Shown here: one piece after another, positions 1 to 6,784 of the stretch
How the letters are laid out: the number at the start of each line of letters is the position of its first letter
Position numbering within the stretch: the stretch's first letter is position 1
Origin: Rikenellaceae bacterium
Lineage (GTDB): Bacteria; Bacteroidota; Bacteroidia; Bacteroidales; UBA932
DNA length: 11,038 nt
Direction: 5' to 3'
Assembly (NCBI GenBank): GCA_012800665.1
Contig: JAAZIW010000050.1
Span: forward strand, 1 to 11,038
Notes under the pieces: generated by a model
Seen by the model: the letters and a program-made list of their open reading frames with translations, nothing else
The model's database searches: none
Told to the model about the DNA's origin: nothing
Position numbers and translations under genes: made by a program

Positions 1-1773
1 GGAAGCCCAGGAATGCTCCCATTGAGCACCGCGGTAGCCGTGCATGCCGTCGGGATAAATCATGAGCTCGAATTGTTTGCCTGCCTGCTGCAGAGCATCT
101 ACGAGCAGGAGCGTGTTCTGGAAGTGCTCATTATCGTCCCCTGTCCCATGAGTGAGTCTGAGCATGCTTGAACCGTCTCCTGGATAATTTTCCACATAAT
201 CCGTGACCTTGTTTGCATAACCCTCGGGATTGTCTTCGGGTGTGCTCATAAAGCGCTCGGTATAATGAGTATCATAGAGCATCCAGTCATATACTCCCCC
301 GCCCGCGATTCCGCAACAGAAGAGATTGGAATGGTTGAGCAGCAGAAGCGCCGTATTGGTGCCGCCGAAAGAGAAACCCTCTACGCCTATGTTGCCTACA
401 TAGCCTGTGCTTTTCAGCCATTCGGCCCAGCGGCAGAAATCTTTTATGGGAGTGCCGGTCAAATCTTTATATACCAAGTCGGTGCCTGCCCTTCCTGTGT
501 GGCCAGAAGAGCGGGCGTCCGCAACTATATGGATTATCCCTTGCTCGCTCCACCATTGCTGCGGCCTACGCCAACGGTCTACAACATATTGATTGTTCGG
601 ACCGCCATAAATTTCCATATGCACCGGGTAAAGCTTGGTGCTGTCGAAGTCTTTAGGATAAATGATGCTGGCGTACATGGCTTGGCCGTCTTCCGCCTCT
701 ATTGAGATTATTTGAGGCAAAGCAAGGCTGTCCGGCGAAGCGGGCGCTTCGAAAACACCGTCTTTCCATTCAAATCGTGTGGTGCGGGCGTTCGACAGCC
801 ATGCGCGTATGAAACTGCAATCCTCGGGAATTTCGACCCTGTCGGCATTATATTCTGTTGGGGTGACAGCGCTTACGGCGCCGTCGGAGGAAAGTTTATA
901 GAGCGCCGAACGCACCCTTGAATCCCTTTGTGAAACAAAATAGATGTCTCCGCTTGTGGGATTGCGGCGTATGAGCCTCGTCTTCCAATTTTCGCCATCT
1001 GTAAGACGTTTGAAAACGCTGCCGTCATAACTCAAAAAATAAATCTGCTCCCAGCCGGTTTCGAAAGCGCGGACCATATAAAGTCCATCATCAGAAAAAA
1101 GCATATCGCTCGGCCATTCCACCCAGGTTTTATAAGTCTCGCTGTATATAGACCTCTTGGAGCCGTCGCCTGCCGAAACCGCATAGAGCTCGTAGCTGTT
1201 TTGGATACGGGGTTCCCGCCCCACAAAAAAGCTTTTGCTGTCGACTCCCCAGAAGGGTATGCCGAAGTATTGGTCCTGAGAGGAATCGAAATCTGCCCAA
1301 ACAATATCTTTGGCGTTGATTGCGCCTTTTCTCACATCAGCCTTATCAAGGTCTATGATGCCTATGCGCACCTCAGGATTCTTCTGCCCCGCCTTGGGAT
1401 AGCGGGTCTGCCTGAGCGTGCCGTTCTGCCCGAAAGGAGAATAGATTGGGAACATAGGAACATTTGTATCATCATATCTGTAAAATGCTATCTTTTTGGA
1501 ATCGGGGCTCCACCAGAATGAACGGTGATTGGCAGGACGGCCGAAAATTTCCTCAAAATATACCCAGGAGGCATATCCGTTCAAGATGAGATCGGATCCG
1601 TCACCGGTAAGGCGGATGGTGGCGCCGGCAGCATCTTTAATATATAAATCACCCGCCAGATTATAGGCGCAATAAGATGAATCGGGAGCCCATAAATGAT
1701 TTTCCTCCTTAACTTGGGAAAATCCGTACCAGGATAAACCCGCAAGCAGCAATATGACTGAAATCCGTTTCAT
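1..1773 (-). CDS. Dipeptidyl peptidase IV-like S9 serine peptidase, partial (3' end beyond window)
   Basis: Secreted serine exopeptidase expected to release Xaa-Pro/Xaa-Ala dipeptides from peptide N-termini in the periplasm. The 591 visible residues read without interruption to base 1; about 15 C-terminal residues are missing by comparison with human DPP4. Residues 1-20 (MKRISVILLLAGLSWYGFSQ) look like a signal peptide without a lipobox. A beta-propeller region (about 27-355) precedes the alpha/beta-hydrolase domain. Residues corresponding to human DPP4 are: Glu pair E74-E75 in SWVYFEE (binds the substrate amino terminus), oxyanion Y389 in IYGGP, nucleophile S468 in GFSFGG, pocket Y500/Y504 in YDTHYTER, D546 and N548 in HGTGDDN, and H578 in DGMHG. 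The segment before the Glu pair is only about 73 residues, against about 200 in human DPP4, so N-terminal propeller blades appear to be missing. The start codon overlaps the upstream helicase stop (ATGA), which implies translational coupling. Family assignment is firm; exact specificity is inferred. Confidence 0.93.
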   Translation of the reverse strand, partial: MKRISVILLLAGLSWYGFSQVKEENHLWAPDSSYCAYNLAGDLYIKDAAGATIRLTGDGSDLILNGYASWVYFEEIFGRPANHRSFWWSPDSKKIAFYRYDDTNVPMFPIYSPFGQNGTLRQTRYPKAGQKNPEVRIGIIDLDKADVRKGAINAKDIVWADFDSSQDQYFGIPFWGVDSKSFFVGREPRIQNSYELYAVSAGDGSKRSIYSETYKTWVEWPSDMLFSDDGLYMVRAFETGWEQIYFLSYDGSVFKRLTDGENWKTRLIRRNPTSGDIYFVSQRDSRVRSALYKLSSDGAVSAVTPTEYNADRVEIPEDCSFIRAWLSNARTTRFEWKDGVFEAPASPDSLALPQIISIEAEDGQAMYASIIYPKDFDSTKLYPVHMEIYGGPNNQYVVDRWRRPQQWWSEQGIIHIVADARSSGHTGRAGTDLVYKDLTGTPIKDFCRWAEWLKSTGYVGNIGVEGFSFGGTNTALLLLNHSNLFCCGIAGGGVYDWMLYDTHYTERFMSTPEDNPEGYANKVTDYVENYPGDGSSMLRLTHGTGDDNEHFQNTLLLVDALQQAGKQFELMIYPDGMHGYRGAQWEHSWAS

Positions 1774-3206
1774 TTGAAAAATCTGTCCGGAAAATTTATA
1801 AGATATATTTTCTTTACCGCACGCGTAAGAGCGGTATATAACCATTTGAGATCATCCAAGGTCTGTTCTCTTTGCCAAAACGGACAATCTATGAATACGC
1901 AGTCCCATTGCCCTCCCTGAGATTTATGCGCAGTAATGGCATTGGCGTATTTAAGTTGGAGAGCATTATAGTATTTATCCTCGCGCACAGCCTCATAACG
2001 GCGCTTTTTGCCTTTTATGTGGGAATAATCCTCGGACACTCCCTGATACAGGAGATTCTGCTGCTCATAAGTGAGTGAGGGCGACTCGCTTTCCAGGGTA
2101 TTGAGGCATACTTTTGCCTTTACCACGGCATTGTCATAATCGGGAAAAGCGAGCGTAGCTTCAGCAAAATCGAGCCCGTAACGCTCTTCATAAGAACTTA
2201 TCTTCATCAGACTTGCAATATCTCCATTGGCAATATAATCAATTCCCTTCACTTCCTCCAAAAATTGATAGCAATTCTTCACTATCATAAGTTTATCTCC
2301 TCTCACGAGCCGGTCTTCTTTATATTGCACCATAGAGCGTACGCCCATATTATAGCGTATGGCTCTTTTATTGGAACGGCAGAGTATGGCAACCGCATCT
2401 TCGCCGAAGAAATTATAACTTTCACCTATGGCATCTATCAGCTCGGAACCATCAATGCGCAAAATATCCTTGTGACCGCCGAGTTCTAATTTAAGATTGT
2501 CGAAAACATCCCCGGGTTCTGCCTTGGAAATGAGTTTCCTTAGAATTGTGGCATTATGCAGGATGCCCGACTCCTCCGCCTGACGCACAACGGTAGTGAG
2601 TGTTTCGTAGCAGACCCCTCCAAAACCATCCATAAAATCGGGGGAAAGTGCAGGAGAAGCTTCCAAGCCTATGGGAGGAAGTTGAGCGCCATCGCCTATG
2701 AGAAGCAGACGGCAGTCTATGCCGCCTCTTACAAATCCTATAAGGTCGGAAAGTAAATTTCCGCTGCCGAACATTGCCGATGACTGCCCACCATCGTTAT
2801 CAATCCCTATCAGCGACACCTCATCAACCACGAAAAGCGTGCTTTTGGCCTTGTTGGGCACCAAGCTGAATTGTCCGAAACCGTCTTCGCCCACAGAGCG
2901 CTGCTTGTAAATATGCTTATGAATTGTGTATGCAGGACGCCCGCACATTTCCGAAAGGAGTTTGGCGGAACGTCCGGTGGGGGCAAGCAGCACGGTGTTC
3001 AGTTTGAATTTATTGAGTGCGGCAACTATCGCGGCCACAACCGTTGTCTTGCCTGTGCCTGCATAGCCGTTCACAACCATAATATCGTGGTCGTCCCCCA
3101 TAAGGAAATCAGCTGCAGTACGCAGCATCCTTTCCTGGCATGGAGTGCCGTCAACACTGAGAAGTTTTAGAAATTCGGAATATAAAAAATCCGCCCTCGA
3201 CTGCAT
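1770..3206 (-). CDS. RecD/Pif1-like superfamily 1 ATP-dependent DNA helicase
   Basis: Single-polypeptide SF1B helicase of 478 residues, likely acting in DNA repair or recombination in the cytoplasm. In order it shows: Walker A GYAGTGKTT (47-55), motif Ia LLAPTGRSA (73-81), Walker B VVDEVS (126-131), motif III GDGAQLPPI (171-179), a motif IV-like AILCRSN (273-279), the motif V region ITAHKSQGG (424-432) and motif VI LYTALTRA (456-463) with its arginine finger. The C-terminal part matches a UvrD_C_2-type 2A domain. No N-terminal RecD2 extension or nuclease domain is present, so it is a compact form rather than full-length RecD2. ATG at 3206 was chosen: it lies one base after the trkH stop. A TTG at 3230 in the same frame would add eight residues and overlap trkH. 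It sits third in the operon, and its stop overlaps the peptidase start. Its physiological role is unknown. Confidence 0.92.
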   Translation of the reverse strand: MQSRADFLYSEFLKLLSVDGTPCQERMLRTAADFLMGDDHDIMVVNGYAGTGKTTVVAAIVAALNKFKLNTVLLAPTGRSAKLLSEMCGRPAYTIHKHIYKQRSVGEDGFGQFSLVPNKAKSTLFVVDEVSLIGIDNDGGQSSAMFGSGNLLSDLIGFVRGGIDCRLLLIGDGAQLPPIGLEASPALSPDFMDGFGGVCYETLTTVVRQAEESGILHNATILRKLISKAEPGDVFDNLKLELGGHKDILRIDGSELIDAIGESYNFFGEDAVAILCRSNKRAIRYNMGVRSMVQYKEDRLVRGDKLMIVKNCYQFLEEVKGIDYIANGDIASLMKISSYEERYGLDFAEATLAFPDYDNAVVKAKVCLNTLESESPSLTYEQQNLLYQGVSEDYSHIKGKKRRYEAVREDKYYNALQLKYANAITAHKSQGGQWDCVFIDCPFWQREQTLDDLKWLYTALTRAVKKIYLINFPDRFFK

Positions 3207-3207
3207 A

Positions 3208-4665
3208 TCAAAATCTCTTGTTTCGGTCAAATATCAAATAGAATACAGCAAACACGGGATAAATTTCTATACGGCCGAGAAACATGTCAAGTGTATATAC
3301 AAATTTTGCAAAGAATGGTTGCAGTCCGTAATTACCGAAAGTGCCGAGAGCTCCGACCGAAGGCCCTACATTTCCGAGCGAACTCAGGGTAGCTATAAAA
3401 GCATTGTGCGTATCCACTCCGCAAACAAGAGTGAGAAGCACGGAAATCATCCATATAAAGCCGAAAACCACAATATAAAGGATATGCTGATGGACATCTT
3501 CAGCATCTAAATTTTTTCCGCAGTATTTGATTTCCGTTACACTTGTAGGATGTATGACTTTATACAAATGCGCTCTTATCCCCTTAAGAAGCAAGAGAAA
3601 ACGGTCACTCTTTATACCGCCGGTGGTGCTGCCCATCATGCCGCAGACAGTACCCGAAAGCATCATGAGCAGGCTCAAAAAGAACGGGAAATTGGAACTG
3701 TCCGCTATGGTCATGCCGGTAGTCGAGGCGCAACTCAACATTTCGAAACCTCCGATTAAAAATGCATTACCCCAAGTATCCGTGAGGCCTTGCAATTTGA
3801 GCACAAATGCCATTATTACGCTGAATATCACCAAAATGCCGGCATAAAGCCCTAAGACTTCGTTTTTAAACGGTTTTAAACTGCGTTTCACAAGCGCTAA
3901 CCATATCAGTCCGAAGTGGGTGCTGGAGAGGAACATAAACACCATGGTAATCAGTGAGATAGGTAGAGAGTTAAAACTCGCTATGCTATAATTTTTTGTG
4001 CTGAATCCGCCGGTAGCACACACACTGAAGGCATGGTTGATGGCATCGAAGGGACTCATTCCCGCAGCCCAATAAAGCAGGAAAGATGCAGCGACGAGCC
4101 CGAGATATACATAAGTGAAGATGTAAACCGTCTGGTTTGCCCTTGTACGATAACCTCCTTTGGAAAGGGAGGAAAGTTCCAGATTGGTAAGGCGAAGCCT
4201 CATCGGGCTGGTGTTGGGAATAAGCAGCAGCAAAAACACCACAACTCCCAAGCCTCCTATGAAATGTGTGCTGCTGCGCCAAAAAAGCAAAGCCTTGGGA
4301 AGGGCCTCCACATTGGAAAGAATGGTGGCTCCGGTGGTGGTAAAGCCGCTGACGCTTTCAAACCATGCATTCATTATAGTAAACGGACCGCCCCACAGAG
4401 TATAAGGAAGCATGCCGAAAATGAAAGCCAGCAGCCATGAAAGAAATATTATTAAATAACCTTCTTTAAGAGATATGGCAGCTGTTTTCTTTACGAAGAT
4501 GAAAGGAAATACGCCGACTGTAAAGCTTAGCAGAAAACTTATTATAAGCGGTACGAAAGCCGTATCATCAGGGTCTGTCAACGCAATAATGGCAGACAAT
4601 AACATAAAGAGTGCGACCACCAAAAGGGCGTACCCTACATTACGGCTGATGGTGCTCCAGTTCAT
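3208..4665 (-). CDS. trkH: TrkH/KtrB-family potassium uptake transmembrane subunit
   Basis: Inner-membrane K+ translocation subunit of 485 residues, the usual length for TrkH, with the four-fold membrane-pore-membrane design of the superfamily. The four filter segments are recognisable, each with its glycine: SGFTTTGAT (106-114, G112), CATGGFST (216-223, G219), SCASTTGMT (311-319, G317) and GNVGPS (431-436, G434). The loop GSTTGGIKSDR (345-355), typical of the gating loop in the third repeat, is also present. The usual cytoplasmic partner is TrkA, an NAD/ATP-binding RCK protein that gates TrkH; no trkA lies in this window. Instead the gene overlaps by ATGA with an upstream gene for a two-pass membrane protein, suggesting coupled synthesis and possibly interaction. 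Ion selectivity (K+ versus Na+) cannot be settled from sequence alone, but four filter glycines favour K+. Confidence 0.95.
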   Translation of the reverse strand: MNWSTISRNVGYALLVVALFMLLSAIIALTDPDDTAFVPLIISFLLSFTVGVFPFIFVKKTAAISLKEGYLIIFLSWLLAFIFGMLPYTLWGGPFTIMNAWFESVSGFTTTGATILSNVEALPKALLFWRSSTHFIGGLGVVVFLLLLIPNTSPMRLRLTNLELSSLSKGGYRTRANQTVYIFTYVYLGLVAASFLLYWAAGMSPFDAINHAFSVCATGGFSTKNYSIASFNSLPISLITMVFMFLSSTHFGLIWLALVKRSLKPFKNEVLGLYAGILVIFSVIMAFVLKLQGLTDTWGNAFLIGGFEMLSCASTTGMTIADSSNFPFFLSLLMMLSGTVCGMMGSTTGGIKSDRFLLLLKGIRAHLYKVIHPTSVTEIKYCGKNLDAEDVHQHILYIVVFGFIWMISVLLTLVCGVDTHNAFIATLSSLGNVGPSVGALGTFGNYGLQPFFAKFVYTLDMFLGRIEIYPVFAVFYLIFDRNKRF

Positions 4666-5504
4666 TCTTTTGGGGTATCTGGTGATTTGCCGGAGCGCAT
4701 GGCGGAAATGCGTTTACGAAGTCTGCTGTTTTCAGCTGCAAGCTCACTCACATTTTCGTTAAGTTCGTGCAGCTGGTCATCGCCTTGAAAATCGTAATTA
4801 TATGGAGTGTTGAAAGACCTGTATATTTTAAGAGAATCCAGCATGCCGTATATAGGTTTTACGTAATAGATTGTAAGGAAAAACAGTAACATGAGCAGAA
4901 GCAGAAAACCTACCACCACAGCCACAATTCCGGGTATGATGCCACGATAGAAGGTGCTCTCAAAGGTGGCGGAATTATGTTCAAGCTCCTGATATATTGC
5001 TTCAGTCAAATTATCTATATCGGCGATAAGTTTGTTGAAGCGTGGTTGAAGTCTTTCAAAATACCAAGTTTGAGTATCAGTAAACTCCGAAACAATTACA
5101 TCCTGTAATTCCAAGCTTGTAAGCATATAAGCAGAATAGGAATATTCTACAGAATCGGCCAAAGGCATAAAGCCGCTCTCCGAAAGAGATTTGCGCAGGC
5201 TGTCGCAGCGAGACTCAAAGCCCTCACGGTCGAACTCCGGCATCGCAACAAAACTCTCCTCTCCAACAAGAGCCAGGATTGCAAGATTATACTCATTGCT
5301 TTGATTGGCTAATTTTTGCGCCACATTTATGTTATGTATATTTTCCGCAATCTTATCTGACACATACGAACTTACGCTCCTATATTCCAACACGGAGATT
5401 ATACTCGAAACCAATAGCACCACAGCAATAGCCGACAGACTTAAAACAAGTTTGCTCTTGAGAGATAGTTTTGCAAATTTTATTCTTTTCAACGCATTGA
5501 ACAT
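4662..5504 (-). CDS. Two-pass membrane protein with periplasmic helical sensor-like domain and degenerate HAMP, no output domain
   Basis: Unnamed 280-residue protein. A basic N-terminus (about 1-18, K/R-rich) precedes transmembrane helix 1 (about 19-39). A periplasmic region of about 148 residues (40-187) is predicted to be helical, resembling the four-helix-bundle sensors of chemoreceptors and histidine kinases. Transmembrane helix 2 follows (about 188-213). The cytoplasmic tail begins VKPI and continues to GDDQLHELNENVSEL (241-255), similar in layout to a weak HAMP domain. It then forms a short coiled coil (about 243-268) and ends in a charged tail. No histidine kinase, methyl-accepting, GGDEF or guanylate cyclase domain follows, so any signal must pass through protein contacts. 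It is the first gene of the operon, and its stop overlaps the trkH start (ATGA). A role in regulating or assembling TrkH is inference only. Confidence 0.85.
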   Translation of the reverse strand: MFNALKRIKFAKLSLKSKLVLSLSAIAVVLLVSSIISVLEYRSVSSYVSDKIAENIHNINVAQKLANQSNEYNLAILALVGEESFVAMPEFDREGFESRCDSLRKSLSESGFMPLADSVEYSYSAYMLTSLELQDVIVSEFTDTQTWYFERLQPRFNKLIADIDNLTEAIYQELEHNSATFESTFYRGIIPGIVAVVVGFLLLLMLLFFLTIYYVKPIYGMLDSLKIYRSFNTPYNYDFQGDDQLHELNENVSELAAENSRLRKRISAMRSGKSPDTPKE

Positions 5505-5516
5505 TTAGATTTTTAA

Positions 5517-5536
5517 AAATGTTTCGAAAAACATTT
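5517..5536. promoter_or_regulatory. Perfect inverted repeat between divergent promoters, candidate operator
   Basis: AAATGTTT (5517-5524) and AAACATTT (5529-5536) are perfect inverted copies separated by CGAA. The right arm coincides with the -33 region of the ROK gene promoter. The whole element lies at or just downstream of the expected transcription start of the leftward operon. A protein bound here could affect both promoters, and the neighbouring ROK regulator is the obvious candidate, but this is inference. The region is AT-rich, which weakens significance. It could also form a small hairpin in the leftward mRNA leader. Confidence 0.45.
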
Positions 5537-5564
5537 ACAAATATAGTATTTTTTGTTAAATTTG
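5534..5564 (+). promoter_or_regulatory. Candidate Bacteroidota-type promoter for the ROK regulator gene
   Basis: The -7 element TAAATTTG (5557-5564) fits TAnnTTTG. TTTA at 5534-5537 lies 19 bases upstream and is one mismatch from the -33 element TTTG. Transcription would start near 5570, giving a leader of about 25 bases before the ATG at 5594. Confidence 0.6.
5538..5545 (-). promoter_or_regulatory. Candidate -7 element for the leftward four-gene operon
   Basis: On the minus strand the sequence is TATATTTG, fitting TAnnTTTG, about 34 bases before the ATG at 5504. No good -33 TTTG is found at the usual distance, so the promoter is weak or needs activation. It lies inside the spacer of the opposite promoter, so the two divergent promoters overlap physically. 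Confidence 0.45.
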
Positions 5565-5593
5565 CCTTTGAAGTACACTTAAGAATTTAAACT

Positions 5594-6760
5594 ATGACTA
5601 ATGAACAGAGGGGTATAATAAAGCTTTGTATCAAAAACGGAGCCTGCAGCATAGCTGATTTCAGCAAGCACTTGGAAATCAGCGTACCCACTGCAACAAA
5701 GATAATCGCAGGCCTCGTAGAAGAAGGATATCTGCAAGATTGCGGCAAGGTAGGCACCAGCGGCGGACGCCGTCCCAGCACTTTCGGTCTTAATCCCGAT
5801 GCGGGTTGCTTTATAGGAGTGGATATAGCCCGCCAGCACTTTCATATAGCCATATCCGACTTCAGAGGAGATGTCAAATTCTATATTCAGGACATACCTT
5901 TCGTATTAGAGGCCAATGCAGAGAGCTTTCGCGATATCTGCCGTAAAATCCGCGATGAGGTAACAAACTCCGGTGTGGCATGGAACAAGGTGCTCGGTGT
6001 AGGCATCAGTCTTACAGGGCGCGTAAATCCCGAAAAGGGCTTTAGTCTTTCCTATTTCGTATCGGATGACATTCCCCTGAAAGATATTTTCCAAAGGGAG
6101 CTCGAGGCTCCGGTCACTATCGAGAACGACTCCAGGGCAATGACCTACGGCGAATATATGTCGCTCGGTGAAAAAGGCGATTCCAATATGCTTTTCATCA
6201 ATCTCAGTTGGGGACTCGGTATGGGCATTGTTGTTGATGACCACCTGTATTACGGCAAGTCCGGCTTCTCCGGAGAAATAGGCCATTTCCCGATGCTCGA
6301 TAACGATATCATCTGCCGCTGCGGCAAATTAGGCTGTTTAGAAACAGGAGCTTCCGGTTCCGCACTCACGAGATGGATAAAAGAAAAACTGAAGGAAGGA
6401 AGGCGTTCCTCGCTTTGGAAAGTCTACCACGAAGCAGGAGATATAACGCTTCAAGATGTTTTGGATGCAGTGGAAAATGAAGATGTATTGGCAATTGAGG
6501 GCATAGGTCAAGTGGGCGAAACGCTCGGAAGAGGCATAGCAGGTCTTATAAATGTATTCAACCCCGGCCTTGTAGTGATAGGCGGACGTCTCATCGTAGG
6601 CCGAGATTACCTTATGCTGCCCATCCGCACGGCAGTTAACAAACACTCTCTCAGCAAAGTATCTGTTGACACAAAAATACGCTTCAGCACTCTTGGACGT
6701 TCGGCAGCTGCTAAGGGCAACTGCCTGCTGTCCCGTGCAAAACTGCTTAACCTGCTGTAG
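5594..6760 (+). CDS. ROK-family transcriptional regulator (NagC/XylR/Mlc type)
   Basis: Sugar-responsive DNA-binding protein of 388 residues, usual length for ROK regulators. Residues 5-50 form a winged helix-turn-helix (helices around IADFSKHLEIS and PTATKIIAGLVEEG), followed by a basic linker SGGRRPS typical of the family wing. The ROK domain then spans about 72-385. It has the zinc site H231-x9-C241-x-C243-x4-C248 in the CRCGKLGCLE motif, the signature region from GLGMG (207-211) to GEIGH (227-231), and IENDSRA (176-182) containing the sugar-contacting N178/D179. The phosphate loop of ROK kinases (DIGGT-like) reads DIARQ (77-81), arguing against kinase activity, as in other ROK repressors. 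It is divergent from the trkH-containing operon across an 89-bp region with a palindrome; self-regulation and control of that operon are plausible. The sugar ligand cannot be read from the sequence. Confidence 0.93.
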   Translation: MTNEQRGIIKLCIKNGACSIADFSKHLEISVPTATKIIAGLVEEGYLQDCGKVGTSGGRRPSTFGLNPDAGCFIGVDIARQHFHIAISDFRGDVKFYIQDIPFVLEANAESFRDICRKIRDEVTNSGVAWNKVLGVGISLTGRVNPEKGFSLSYFVSDDIPLKDIFQRELEAPVTIENDSRAMTYGEYMSLGEKGDSNMLFINLSWGLGMGIVVDDHLYYGKSGFSGEIGHFPMLDNDIICRCGKLGCLETGASGSALTRWIKEKLKEGRRSSLWKVYHEAGDITLQDVLDAVENEDVLAIEGIGQVGETLGRGIAGLINVFNPGLVVIGGRLIVGRDYLMLPIRTAVNKHSLSKVSVDTKIRFSTLGRSAAAKGNCLLSRAKLLNLL

Positions 6761-6784
6761 AATACAAACTTGTCCGGCTGAATT

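Noticed and set aside
265..1521. Several plus-strand open frames of 60-146 codons opposite the peptidase gene
   Set aside because: They lie antisense to a continuous 591-codon reading frame with intact DPP IV motifs, and their translations resemble no known family; they are shadows.
1770..3206. Helicase as part of a phage-defence or mobile system
   Set aside because: No nuclease, methyltransferase, integrase or repeat is adjacent; neighbours are core-type genes and the protein is a compact RecD/Pif1-like helicase.
6700..6745. GGCAG...CTGCC inverted repeat near the 3' end of the ROK gene
   Set aside because: It lies inside coding sequence, has only five-base arms and is not followed by a T-run, so it is not a credible terminator.
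5594..6760. ROK protein as a glucokinase or other sugar kinase
   Set aside because: An N-terminal winged helix-turn-helix is present and the DIGGT-type phosphate loop is replaced by DIARQ, so a regulator is the better call.
6761..6784. Possible bidirectional terminator between the convergent ROK and glnS genes
   Set aside because: No GC-rich hairpin followed by a T-run is present on either strand. The only pattern is a 7-base direct repeat, TCCGGCT (6773-6779 and 6788-6794), which does not form a stem.
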